Positions 6,897 through 14,400 are shown, counted from the first letter of the stretch. The stretch is DNA of 18,456 bases from Candidatus Jordarchaeia archaeon (GCA_018383835.1 JAHAWR010000018.1:1-18456), one strand, 5' to 3'. Notes: generated from the letters alone by a model not told the origin. Program-made: numbers and translations.

Positions 6897-7288
6897 TATT
6901 TGGCTTCCTCCTCCAGCTTTTCTATAAACATGAGGGGATAGTTAAGTTCTGGAACATATTCCATCCCCGCAAAAACTCTTACGTGCCCGTACTTTACTAC
7001 CAGCCTTACCGATAGATTCCTTCCACTAACTTCCGAGTAACCATACCTCCTCGAGTTGCTGTCCTGAGGCGGCTTAATTTTAACTCGTGCAGATTCAACA
7101 TAAGGTTGGCAGGAAACTGTCTCCTCTATTGCTTTCTCCACTGTTAAAATGTTACGTTTCGACAGGGGTACACCCATAAACTGGTGATATATTGCGCCTA
7201 ACTTAATTCCTGCTTCGAAAACCGCTCTATCTCTGTCAGTTACATCGTTTCCGAAAAATCGTTTAACTAGATCTTCTTCATCGTTCAA
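6896..7288 (-). CDS. mptD: Archaeal dihydroneopterin aldolase MptD
   Basis: This 130-residue protein matches the archaeal MptD (DUF381) family by its opening DRDRAVFEAGIKLGAIYHQFMGVPLS, the central AIEETVSCQPYVESARVKI and the closing FAGMEYVPELNYPLMFIEKL. MptD converts 7,8-dihydroneopterin to 6-hydroxymethyl-7,8-dihydropterin and glycolaldehyde. Its product is the substrate of MptE, encoded two genes downstream. The start is a TTG at 7288, preceded by GGATGTGA, which is one mismatch from a full anti-16S match; an in-frame TGA lies just upstream. It shares one base with the following HTH-PfkB gene (TAATG). It is the first gene of the minus-strand pterin operon. Confidence 0.88.
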   Translation of the reverse strand: MNDEEDLVKRFFGNDVTDRDRAVFEAGIKLGAIYHQFMGVPLSKRNILTVEKAIEETVSCQPYVESARVKIKPPQDSNSRRYGYSEVSGRNLSVRLVVKYGHVRVFAGMEYVPELNYPLMFIEKLEEEAK

Positions 7289-7315
7289 GGGGGCTCACAT
7301 CCTTCAATGATCCCG

Positions 7316-7327
7316 CATAATTTAAGT
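7316..7327 (-). promoter_or_regulatory. candidate TATA box of the mptD operon
   Basis: On the minus strand the sequence reads ACTTAAATTATG about 30-38 nt upstream of the mptD TTG start. This is a plausible archaeal TATA box giving a very short leader. Pattern evidence only. Confidence 0.4.
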
Positions 7328-7372
7328 TTTAGCGTTTAAGGAGCAGAAGCAAGGTTACATATTTTGCATAAG

Positions 7373-7384
7373 AAACCTTTAAAG
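7373..7384 (+). promoter_or_regulatory. candidate TATA box of the PurM/SelD-like gene
   Basis: AAACCTTTAAAG, a BRE-plus-TATA-like element, lies about 50-60 nt upstream of the ATG at 7434 in the divergent intergenic region. Transcription would be expected to begin around 7405. Confidence 0.45.
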
Positions 7385-7433
7385 TTGACGTCTGAAGAAT
7401 CTTTCCCAAGAAGGTTTACTGAGGCTTTTAGGA

Positions 7434-8807
7434 ATGAGCGACCTTGAAGGATTAGTTAAAAAACTTGTTGCGAAAGGATGGCCACGCCACCATATACTAA
7501 AGCAGCTCGTCCAAGAAATTAAGTTCTTCAAGGATTTATCGGAGGAGGAGGCTGCAGCTTTCGCCGAGGCTGTTGTCTCTGAAGTTGAGACTTCGATGAA
7601 GACGCTTCAAGATGAACATGTGGGGTGGCTTCTTAAACATTTCGAGGCTGGAGCTTCTATGCATGACTTAGGAGTCGGATGTAGAGGAGAGGGAGATTTC
7701 TTTGTTCACAGGCTTCTTTCGAAAATAGCAGATGTAGGCACCTCGCGCCTTCTTGGACCGAAAGCACAAGACGATGCAGGTGCTGTCGAGCATCAGGGTA
7801 GTGTAATAGTTGTAGCTGTTGATGGAACGCATTCTCGTTTAACAGAGTTTCCTTTTATAGCGGGGTTCCACGTAACACGGGCAGCCATGAGAGATGTTTA
7901 TATCAAAGGGGCTAAACCTGTAGCTTTATTCACTGATCTTCATCTCGCAGACGATGGGGATGTAGGAATACTGTTTGACTTTATGGGCGGTGTTAGAGCG
8001 GTCTCAGAGCTCTCAGGGGTGCCTCTAGTTGCGGGTTCCACACTTAGAGTCGGAGGGGATATGGTCATTGGAACACGTTTTGTTTCCTGCGTTGGAGCAG
8101 TTGGAATAATAAAGACGAGGGAAGCCATGGCGGCAAGAAGTAAAATAAAGCCCGGAGACGACATAGTGATGACTGAGGGAGCAGGAGGAGGAACGATAGC
8201 AACTACTGCGATATACGGGGGGATGCCAGAAGTTGTCTTAGAAACGCTTAACATTCAGTTTATCGAGGCCTGTGAAGCTCTTCTAAGAGAGGGGCTTTTC
8301 AGCAATATACATGCAGCGACAGACTGGACGAACGGCGGACTCAGAGGAGATTGCAACGAAATATGCACGCTCGCCAAGGTAGGAATGATAATATACGAGG
8401 ACAGGGTTAAAGCTCTTTTAAATAGAAAAGTGCTGGATATGCTTGAAAAGCTCGCCATAGACTACTTGGGGGTTTCAATGGATGCACTCTTATTATTCAC
8501 GCCTCCAAGTTATACCGACGAGGTTCTTCATGTTTTGAGAAAAGAGGGAGTGAAAAGCGATGTAATAGGACAAGTCGTCGAAAGCCCTAAAACGCCAGTA
8601 TTAGTAAGAGATGGAAAAAGGGTTACTCTTAGAGCCCTCTATAGGGAAGCCGCGTATACTAAGATAAAGAAGTTGGTGGGGGAAAGAGAGCCGGCTGAAA
8701 AGGAAAAGTACATGAAAATGGCTGAAAAGGCTGCACAGCTATCAATTGAGAAAGCTAACAGAGTGATAGAATTTATAGCTAAGAGAAAATGGGCGGGAAC
8801 ACAATAA
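7434..8807 (+). CDS. AIR synthase-related protein (PurM/SelD/HypE-like ATP-binding protein)
   Basis: This 457-residue protein has a helical N-terminal extension of about 60 residues, then a PurM-type ATP-binding domain: GPKAQDDAGAVEH, VAVDGTHSRLTEFPFIAGFHVTRAAMRDVYIKGAKPVALFTDLH, and PLVAGSTLRVG. A C-terminal PurM_C-like half follows, with TEGAGGGTIATTAIYGG and ATDWTNGGLRGDC. The superfamily (PurM, PurL, SelD, HypE, ThiL) phosphorylates or dehydrates substrates using ATP. Related proteins of methanogens are annotated only as AIR synthase-like or methanogenesis marker proteins. This is not PurM itself, because of the N-terminal extension and overall length. The specific reaction is unknown. 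It stands divergent from the pterin operon with its own putative promoter. Confidence 0.75.
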   Translation: MSDLEGLVKKLVAKGWPRHHILKQLVQEIKFFKDLSEEEAAAFAEAVVSEVETSMKTLQDEHVGWLLKHFEAGASMHDLGVGCRGEGDFFVHRLLSKIADVGTSRLLGPKAQDDAGAVEHQGSVIVVAVDGTHSRLTEFPFIAGFHVTRAAMRDVYIKGAKPVALFTDLHLADDGDVGILFDFMGGVRAVSELSGVPLVAGSTLRVGGDMVIGTRFVSCVGAVGIIKTREAMAARSKIKPGDDIVMTEGAGGGTIATTAIYGGMPEVVLETLNIQFIEACEALLREGLFSNIHAATDWTNGGLRGDCNEICTLAKVGMIIYEDRVKALLNRKVLDMLEKLAIDYLGVSMDALLLFTPPSYTDEVLHVLRKEGVKSDVIGQVVESPKTPVLVRDGKRVTLRALYREAAYTKIKKLVGEREPAEKEKYMKMAEKAAQLSIEKANRVIEFIAKRKWAGTQ

Positions 8808-8820
8808 TTTGTGTATCTAA

Positions 8821-9765
8821 TTATGCGTCCACTACACCTTCTTCTGTGATGAGGAAGACTGTCTCTTGCTCCGGTAAGAATGGACTATCAACAACCCTAG
8901 CTATTCGCTGGTTTCCTTTACCTTTTCTCAAGTAAATTCTGGTTGTGCAGTTATGAGCAACTATATGACCGCCAACAGGCTGCGTAGGGTCGCCGAAGAA
9001 AGTGTCCGGTTTAGCCATAACTTGGTTTGTTACTACTACTGCTAAGTTATACAATTCGGAGAGCCTAAGTAGCGTGTGAAGGTGCTTGTTGAGCTTCTGT
9101 TGCCGCTCAGCGAGCAAACCTCGTCCGACATATTCGGATCGGAAATGACCGACGATGCTGTCAACTACAATTAGCTTCACATTTTTACCTTCATTAATAA
9201 GGTCCTCCACGCTCTGGGCAAGGTAAAGCTGATGATCAGAATTATAAGCTCTGGCATAAGTGACCCTTTGAAGCACCGTCTTTTGGTCTAGACCAAATCT
9301 CTTTGCAATTTGAACTAGCCTTTCAGGTCTAAAGGTTCCCTCCGTGTCTATGTAAACTGTCTCTCCATTCAGCCCTCCGAACTCAACTGGAAGCTGGACG
9401 GTAACGGACAGCTGATGACAAATCTGCGTTTTCCCCGTACGGAACTCCCCAAAGAGCTCAGTTATTCCTCTTGTTTCAACTCCGCCACCTAAAAGCTCAT
9501 CCAAACTCTTGCAACCTGTCGTAATCTGGGAAATCTTTTTTCTTTGCTCAAGGAACTCCTCAGCGGATATAAAGCCTATGTTTACGAGTTCCCTAGCCGC
9601 CTCTATTATCTTTGCAGCAGTACTTTCACCGATTTCCGCAGCTACTGCGATTTCTTTAGGCGTCGCGACCGCTACAGCCTCCGGCGTCCTATATCCGGCT
9701 TCATAAAGCTTCTTAGCGATGGCTGGCCCAACTCCGGGAATCTCTTCCAATGAGTCTAATGACAC
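8821..9765 (-). CDS. radA: DNA repair and recombination protein RadA
   Basis: This archaeal RecA/Rad51 orthologue (314 aa) forms filaments on single-stranded DNA and drives strand exchange. Numbered from the GTG at 9765, it has helix-hairpin-helix SLEEIPGVGPAIAKKL at 2-20, polymerisation motif FISA at 65-68, Walker A GEFRTGKT at 106-113, Walker B LIVVDSIVGHFRSEY, and the L2 region VTNQVMAKPDTFFGDPTQPVGG. I chose GTG 9765 because GGAGGTGG (9771-9778) lies 5 nt upstream and the protein then begins at the helix-hairpin-helix. The frame runs on to an ATG at 9834, but that extra N-terminus resembles nothing. The Walker A reads FRTGKTQ, as in eukaryotic Rad51/Dmc1, where many archaea have FGSGKTQ. 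Confidence 0.96.
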   Translation of the reverse strand: MSLDSLEEIPGVGPAIAKKLYEAGYRTPEAVAVATPKEIAVAAEIGESTAAKIIEAARELVNIGFISAEEFLEQRKKISQITTGCKSLDELLGGGVETRGITELFGEFRTGKTQICHQLSVTVQLPVEFGGLNGETVYIDTEGTFRPERLVQIAKRFGLDQKTVLQRVTYARAYNSDHQLYLAQSVEDLINEGKNVKLIVVDSIVGHFRSEYVGRGLLAERQQKLNKHLHTLLRLSELYNLAVVVTNQVMAKPDTFFGDPTQPVGGHIVAHNCTTRIYLRKGKGNQRIARVVDSPFLPEQETVFLITEEGVVDA

Positions 9766-9948
9766 AAAAGCCACCTCCACCCTTCGGAATATTATAGGAC
9801 TTTGAACTCTTAAATGTTTAATCATCATCTTCATGTAGCAGAAAGGTAAATTTCTAGTAGCCTTGCTACTTCGTCGATTCTAGTAAGGGAAGAAGAGAAG
9901 CAAGAAGCGGATGATTAGAGAAGTTCTAGGTTTAAGGGGGTTACCTAG

Positions 9949-10584
9949 TTGAAATTAAGGAAGCTAGGATTTGAAGAAGGATGCGTGTACGAAGTTATCA
10001 TCACCACGCTTAATGAAAACGGTACGCTCAACGCAGCCCCAATGGGGGTCTCATTAGAAGAGAAAGATTTCCTGATCGTGAGACCATACATTACAACGAG
10101 AACTTATCACAATTTAGCCAGAACGGGGGAAGCAACAGTCAATATTACAGATGACATATCCCTTTTTTACATATCAATTTTTGAAAAAGAAAAGGTGAAA
10201 GAGCTGCTCTCCATAAGGGCTAAGCGAGTTTCAGCACCCATTTTAGCTAAATCGAAAGCATACATAGAATGTATTGTTGAGGGAAGGCCAGTAATCTGCA
10301 ACGGCAGAGCGAAAGTAACATTGAAGGCCGTTAATTGTGGGGTTTTAGATCAAAGTTTCAGACCGATGTGCAGAGCCCCAAACTTGATCCTCGAGTCAAT
10401 AATACACTTTACGAGAATAGAGTCCCTAATCAAGAGAGGAGAGGTCGAAAAAGCATTAAGGTTACTAGAAATTATAGCATTTTATAGGGACATTGTCGGA
10501 AGAGTGTGCAGTGGAACACGATACGAAGAAATGATGAATAGGGTCTATGATGAGGCACATCATATCATAAAGGAGAAATTCTAA
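9949..10584 (+). CDS. DUF447 family protein (FMN-binding split-barrel type)
   Basis: This 211-residue protein starts MKLRKLGFEEGCVYEVIITT, then NAAPMGVSLEEKDFLIVRPYITTRTYHNL and TVNITDD. This is the DUF447 pattern, related to flavin-reductase-like split barrels. The C-terminal half (RIESLIKRGEVEKALRLLEIIAFYRDIVGRV) is helical, as in the family. The biochemical role is unknown. I recall DUF447 genes occurring near H4MPT-related genes in some C1-metabolising organisms, which would match the pterin operon here, but that is an association only. The TTG start at 9949 is preceded by AAGGGGG. It is divergent from radA. Confidence 0.8.
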   Translation: MKLRKLGFEEGCVYEVIITTLNENGTLNAAPMGVSLEEKDFLIVRPYITTRTYHNLARTGEATVNITDDISLFYISIFEKEKVKELLSIRAKRVSAPILAKSKAYIECIVEGRPVICNGRAKVTLKAVNCGVLDQSFRPMCRAPNLILESIIHFTRIESLIKRGEVEKALRLLEIIAFYRDIVGRVCSGTRYEEMMNRVYDEAHHIIKEKF

Positions 10585-10740
10585 ATTAAAAGAACTTTTA
10601 AGTACAGTATTTTATCTAACATTTACAAAAATCTTCGACTGACTGTTTAGCTAGAAACGTGAAATCTTGAGAAAAGTTGTGTTTAATGGGAGAAAACGAA
10701 ATAAAAAAGGAAGGTGTAAGGGAATTAGTGGGGGCGAAGT

Positions 10741-11313
10741 ATGACACTTGATGAAAGAACAGCAAAAAGACTTGTTCGGATGCTTCAACAAATAGAGGAC
10801 ACCACAAAGCTCGAAGGTGTGGCAGTGATAACCAGAGATGGAGTAAGGGTTGCTTGTGCAGAGTCCGCAAGCGTTGACGTAGATGTTATTTCAACAGCGT
10901 CAGCAGCGATAATAAATACTAGTGAAGCAACAGCGATGCAGCTGGGGCACGGAAGCCTTTCTGAAGTGATCATAAAGGGAAATTCCGGCTACTTGCTCAT
11001 AACGAGAGTTGATGATGAACACATGATGGTTGCGTCGAGCAGAGACATTGTAAGATTAGGTTTAAATTTAGGGATCCTTAAGCGATATTCACGTTCTGTA
11101 GCTGAGCTTCTCGCACAGTCTAAAACCAAAATAACAGCGCCACTATTCACAACACCACCACAACCTTCTCCACCTGTCCCCACGGATAGGGAGGAGGCCG
11201 TCAGCGACAAAGACGCCATTTTCGAAGCCCTTAGAGCATTAGGACTTGAAGATGCTGTTACAGAAATCCGAGCCCAGAGCAAAAAAAGAGCAGAAAAAGC
11301 CGAGAGAATATGA
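10741..11313 (+). CDS. Roadblock/LC7 domain protein with proline-rich linker and C-terminal helix
   Basis: This is a 190-residue protein. Residues about 5-120 form a Roadblock/LC7 domain: a first helix RLVRMLQQIEDTTKLEGVAVITRDGVRVAC, STASAAIINTSEATAMQLGHG, EVIIKGNSGYLLITRVDDEHMMVASS and a final helix GLNLGILKRYSRSVAELL. Such domains dimerise and regulate Ras-like or MglA-type GTPases, or form Ragulator-like scaffolds. A Pro/Thr-rich linker (TTPPQPSPPVPTDRE) then leads to a charged helix ending KKRAEKAERI. No GTPase partner is encoded nearby. The 156-bp region upstream contains two very short overlapping open frames, one of which ends in TATGA at this gene's start; I could not decide whether they are translated. 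Confidence 0.82.
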   Translation: MTLDERTAKRLVRMLQQIEDTTKLEGVAVITRDGVRVACAESASVDVDVISTASAAIINTSEATAMQLGHGSLSEVIIKGNSGYLLITRVDDEHMMVASSRDIVRLGLNLGILKRYSRSVAELLAQSKTKITAPLFTTPPQPSPPVPTDREEAVSDKDAIFEALRALGLEDAVTEIRAQSKKRAEKAERI

Positions 11314-11352
11314 TTGATCCTCGATAATTTGATCTGAACCTTGCCATTTAAT

Positions 11353-12375
11353 TTAAATCAGGAACATTATAACTTCGCTTGAGAAGCAAACTAAGAGAAA
11401 AAGCGCGATTATTTTTACAGATGACCATAGGCGTTCTCTAATTGGATTCATTAGCGCCCATACGAAAGTAAGTAAGAGAGATGAAAAGCCCAATGCAATT
11501 TGTGCATTTAATAACATCACATTGAACAGAGACACTCCTCCTATGAGGCACAGAATTATTCCGAGTAGTAAGCAACGCTTTTTACCTAAAGAAACTGCTA
11601 AGGTCGCCAGCCCTGAAGACTTATCCGCCTCGTAGTCTAATGCAGCGGTCAACGTATAAAATGCAGCTCCTATGAGGTTTGAACCTAAGAAGAAGTTTAG
11701 CGGAAATGATTTCCCGGTCATATATGCCACTAGTAAATAGTTAAAACGAATCTCTGAAGAGTATAATGCATCATATATTATTGAAAGCATTATAGTAGAA
11801 AAAGAAAGCCCCTCGGGTGATTCTAGATAAACCATATATCCTGCGATGAAAGGCAAGGTTGCAAGGCCAACGGTGTTCCATACGAGATCTAATGGAGCTT
11901 TACCCTTCAGTCTAGGCTTGTAAGAGTAAGTTAAAGAGAAAAAGTGCCCTAGGATGATTATTAATGCAAGGAAATATGATACTGCGAAACCAACTATGAC
12001 GCTTAGGACGGCTGAGGTCACACTTAAATGAAACACGTTTCTTGGTGAGGCGGCACCCTCAACTATTGGGTTACTGTAATCTTTCAGGCAAGCATACTTG
12101 TCGCTTCCTCGAGAATCTGCGTAGGTGTTTACGTTGCAACCGGAAAGAGAGGCAAGAAAAACCGCTAAGTATGAAATAAGTGAATGGGGGCTAAGTGTAA
12201 AGGTAAAGGTGAGAAACTTTACCAGTTGACGGAAAAACCAGAATAAGTTAAGGGAGAAAAGCATTGGCGAAGCAAGTGTACTTAGACCACCAATCAAAAA
12301 ATAAGCTAAGGGTATTAGCACAAACGCAGGCCTCGTGAGATTATAAATCAGCCTTAGATAACTTTCCAACATCAT
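11353..12375 (-). CDS. UbiA-family membrane prenyltransferase
   Basis: This 340-residue, strongly hydrophobic protein has about eight or nine membrane segments. It carries the two UbiA Asp-rich motifs. The first is NTYADSRGSDKYACLKDYSNP at about 83-103 (canonical NDxxDxxxD followed by NP), here with one extra residue between the Asp residues. The second is DYEADKSSG at 247-255 (DxxxDxxxG). These bind Mg-diphosphate of an isoprenoid donor, transferring it to a polar acceptor. Candidate roles include archaeal ether-lipid synthesis (DGGGP synthase) or quinone/haem-like cofactors. The sequence does not decide, and no pathway partners are adjacent. The ATG at 12375 follows TGCTTGGGGGGGA. It ends facing the Roadblock gene (convergent, about 40 nt apart). 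Confidence 0.8.
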   Translation of the reverse strand: MMLESYLRLIYNLTRPAFVLIPLAYFLIGGLSTLASPMLFSLNLFWFFRQLVKFLTFTFTLSPHSLISYLAVFLASLSGCNVNTYADSRGSDKYACLKDYSNPIVEGAASPRNVFHLSVTSAVLSVIVGFAVSYFLALIIILGHFFSLTYSYKPRLKGKAPLDLVWNTVGLATLPFIAGYMVYLESPEGLSFSTIMLSIIYDALYSSEIRFNYLLVAYMTGKSFPLNFFLGSNLIGAAFYTLTAALDYEADKSSGLATLAVSLGKKRCLLLGIILCLIGGVSLFNVMLLNAQIALGFSSLLLTFVWALMNPIRERLWSSVKIIALFLLVCFSSEVIMFLI

Positions 12376-12634
12376 TCCCCCCCAAGCACCGATTCTCTTA
12401 ATTTAACAAACTCGTTTTTGCTAAAACTGAGGACAACGATCTTTACTTCAACACCCTAACAGTGCCTTGAGAGGCTTTCAATAAACGTGTAATGATACAT
12501 AGAAGAAGTAGTTAAGAGCTTTTCGTTTAGATTTATGATTAAGCATAGATAACAAATAAGGGGAAAAGGTTTTTATAGATAGCTAGTTTTGGATACTATA
12601 AACTTTTAGCTACTCTTAGTTACGAGGGAACATC
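12376..12634. other. Divergent intergenic region, UbiA / ribosomal operon
   Basis: This is 259 bp without a convincing gene. The right half holds the ribosomal operon promoter. The left end has TTAAATTAAG on the minus strand close to the UbiA start, which could serve a nearly leaderless transcript. No tRNA, repeat array or conserved small ORF was seen in between. Confidence 0.6.
12566..12577 (+). promoter_or_regulatory. Promoter (BRE/TATA) of the ribosomal protein operon
   Basis: AAGGTTTTTATA preceded by GGGAAA lies 58-69 nt upstream of the uL22 ATG. It is the clearest TATA-like box in the gap and fits a highly expressed operon. Initiation would be expected near 12600. A second weaker ACTATAAA is at about 12595. 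GAGGG at 12624-12628 is the uL22 ribosome binding site. Confidence 0.55.
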
Positions 12635-13105
12635 ATGCCTAAGTTTGGCTACTCGATCTATGGGCTTGATCCAGCTTTAACTGCTAAAGCAAGTGGGCGG
12701 GATTTAAGGATCTCCCCCAAAGCAGCCCGCGAGATATGTAACACCATAAAGGGCATGATGCTTTACGAGGCAAAAGAGCTTCTAGATGAAGTCATACGTC
12801 TCAAGAGACCAATACCCTTCAGGAGACATAAAGGAAAGCAAGCACATAAACGTGGGCTACAGGGATGGCACTCAGGCAGGTACCCGGTCAAAGCGGCACG
12901 TGCAATAATGAAAATCCTAGATAATGTTGAAACAAACGCTGAACAAAAAGGCTTAGACGTTGATAACTTAAGAATAATACACGCTGCAACCCATAGGGGG
13001 CCTGTCATGAAGCGTTATATGCCACGTGCCTTTGGCAGAACTACACCCAAATTTAGAAGCCTGACGCATGTTGAGATAGTGGTCAAAGAGGAGAGTTCCG
13101 AGTAG
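12635..13105 (+). CDS. rpl22: Large ribosomal subunit protein uL22
   Basis: This 156-residue protein has the archaeal uL22 pattern: DLRISPKAAREICNTIKG, the basic loop RRHKGKQAHKRGLQGWHSGRYPVKAARAIMKIL, NLRIIHAATHRGPVMKRYMPRAFGR and the C-terminal SLTHVEIVV. uL22 binds 23S rRNA and its beta hairpin lines the peptide exit tunnel. The protein is full length. It is the first gene of the cluster here. In most archaea it is preceded by rpl3-rpl4-rpl23-rpl2-rps19, so the operon appears split upstream of it. It is followed after 15 nt by uS3. Confidence 0.97.
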   Translation: MPKFGYSIYGLDPALTAKASGRDLRISPKAAREICNTIKGMMLYEAKELLDEVIRLKRPIPFRRHKGKQAHKRGLQGWHSGRYPVKAARAIMKILDNVETNAEQKGLDVDNLRIIHAATHRGPVMKRYMPRAFGRTTPKFRSLTHVEIVVKEESSE

Positions 13106-13120
13106 TTGGAGGAGCGTCTT

Positions 13121-13779
13121 ATGTCGACAAGAACACATTTTATCCGTAGCGCCATCCAGAGAGTTGAAATAGACGAGTTCCTCTCTAAAGAGTTGAGGAA
13201 AGCAGGTTATGCTGGCGTAGACCTCCAGAAAACGGCCCTGGGAACTACGTGATCATCTATGCCTCTAAACCTGGGCTAGTTATTGGGAGACGAGGAAGAA
13301 ACATTCAACAGCTCACAGAGATTCTTGAAAAAAGATTCAGAGTGGAAAACCCTCAGATAAGCGTGCAAGAAGTAGAAAAACCGGAGCTTAATGCACGCGT
13401 GATGGCCAACCGGCTTGCAACAGAGCTGGAAAGGGGCGTCCACCACCGTAGAGCAAGTTATTTCATCCTGAAGAGAATAATGAGCGCGGGGGCCCTCGGG
13501 TGTGAAATCATAATTAGCGGGAAGATAACAAGCCAGCGGGCAAAATACCGTAAGTTCAAGCAAGGAGTTCTTGTAAAGTGCGGCGAACCAGCGGAGAAGT
13601 TTGTTGACGAAGCGGTGGCTTATGCATTACTCAAACCAGGGGTAATGGGAGTTAAAGTAAGAATAATGATGCCCAGCACCATAATGCCAGATGCCGTAGA
13701 AATTAAGAAAGAAGAAGGGGAAGAAGTAAAGGAAATAATAGAAGCTGAAGAGGCAGAAGAGATGGATGACGGGGCATAG
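13121..13779 (+). CDS. rps3: Small ribosomal subunit protein uS3, interrupted by an apparent one-base deletion at ~13249
   Basis: The gene starts at ATG 13121 after GGAGG. The first frame encodes 43 residues (THFIRSAIQRVEIDEFL, then GVDLQKTALGTT) and stops at TGA 13250-13252. The rest of uS3 continues in the next frame from 13249: VIIYASKPGLVIGRRGRNIQQL (KH domain), then the C-terminal domain to an acidic tail EEAEEMDDGA. Adding one base in ACG(G)TGATC restores a continuous 219-residue uS3. The break falls inside the KH region just before the GRRG loop. uS3 is essential and lines the mRNA entry channel. A sequencing or assembly error is the simplest explanation. The stop and the GTG overlap as GTGA, so re-initiation giving two polypeptides is a remote alternative. 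Confidence 0.9.
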
Positions 13780-13796
13780 CAGGAGGAATAATATGT

Positions 13797-14039
13797 ATGA
13801 GCTACAAGATTAAAGAGATAAGGTCTTGGAGCGATGAAGAGCTAGAGAAAAAGCTCGAGGAGCTAAAGGCGGAGCAGTTAAACCAGCGTATGCTGAAAGT
13901 GCTTGGCGGCGCCATAGAGAATCCGGCAAGGATAAGAAACACTAGGAGAACCATTGCTCGAATTTTAACAGTTATGAATGAAAGGAAGAAGAGGAAAGAG
14001 GAAAGTGAAGACAGAAAGGACAAGCAAGAAAAAACATGA
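13797..14039 (+). CDS. rpl29: Large ribosomal subunit protein uL29
   Basis: This 80-residue protein has the two-helix uL29 pattern IRSWSDEELEKKLEELKAEQ and NPARIRNTRRTIARILTVMNE, followed by a longer charged tail of about 17 residues (KKRKEESEDRKDKQEKT). uL29 sits near the exit tunnel, next to uL23. AGGAGG at 13781-13786 serves as the ribosome binding site. An out-of-frame ATG at 13793 is not used. The 3' end overlaps the rnp1 frame by about 60 nt, which explains the extended tail. Confidence 0.93.
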   Translation: MSYKIKEIRSWSDEELEKKLEELKAEQLNQRMLKVLGGAIENPARIRNTRRTIARILTVMNERKKRKEESEDRKDKQEKT

Positions 14040-14400
14040 AATATCAGCTAGCAACTTGATCAGACATGAACTCATAGGTTTAAGAGCAAAAGTAGTGAAT
14101 AGTTTAAACGACATATTTATAGGAATTTCGGGAACCATTATCGATGAGTCACGAAATATGTTTAAAATAAAATGTGAGGATAACGTCATCAAAATGGTTC
14201 CGAAGGAGGCGTGCATTTTCGAGTTTGAACTTCCCAACGGTGATAAAGTGAGGGCTGATGGGCGAATGCTTAATGGACGTTCTGAAGAAAGGATAAAGAT
14301 GAAGAGGCGAAAAATTGTCTGGCCGCTCACCGTTGAAAAGCAGTTTAAAAAAGCAAAATTTCGACCGGTAGTATGCGAGGTGTTGCCGCTTGACCCGTAA
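13978..14400 (+). CDS. rnp1: RNase P protein component 1 (Rnp1, Pop4/Rpp29 homologue)
   Basis: This 140-residue protein has the Rpp29 beta-barrel core: LIRHELIGLRAKVVNSLNDIFIGISGTIIDESRNMFKIKC, MVPKEACIFEFELPNGDKVRADGRMLNGR and a closing basic helix RPEER-like segment (RSEERIKMKRRKIVWPL). In archaea it is one of the four or five protein subunits of RNase P, which trims the 5' leader of pre-tRNA. Its place between uL29 and uS17 is conserved in archaea. The ATG at 13978 lies inside the uL29 gene. The core begins at about residue 22, so a later GTG or TTG start would also be compatible. The stop overlaps the uS17 start. Confidence 0.92.
   Translation: MKGRRGKRKVKTERTSKKKHEISASNLIRHELIGLRAKVVNSLNDIFIGISGTIIDESRNMFKIKCEDNVIKMVPKEACIFEFELPNGDKVRADGRMLNGRSEERIKMKRRKIVWPLTVEKQFKKAKFRPVVCEVLPLDP

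Noticed and set aside
9766..9834. RadA start at ATG 9834
   Set aside because: A strong ribosome binding site (GGAGGTGG) lies before GTG 9765, and RadA proteins begin near the helix-hairpin-helix. The upstream 23 codons cover a likely promoter region.
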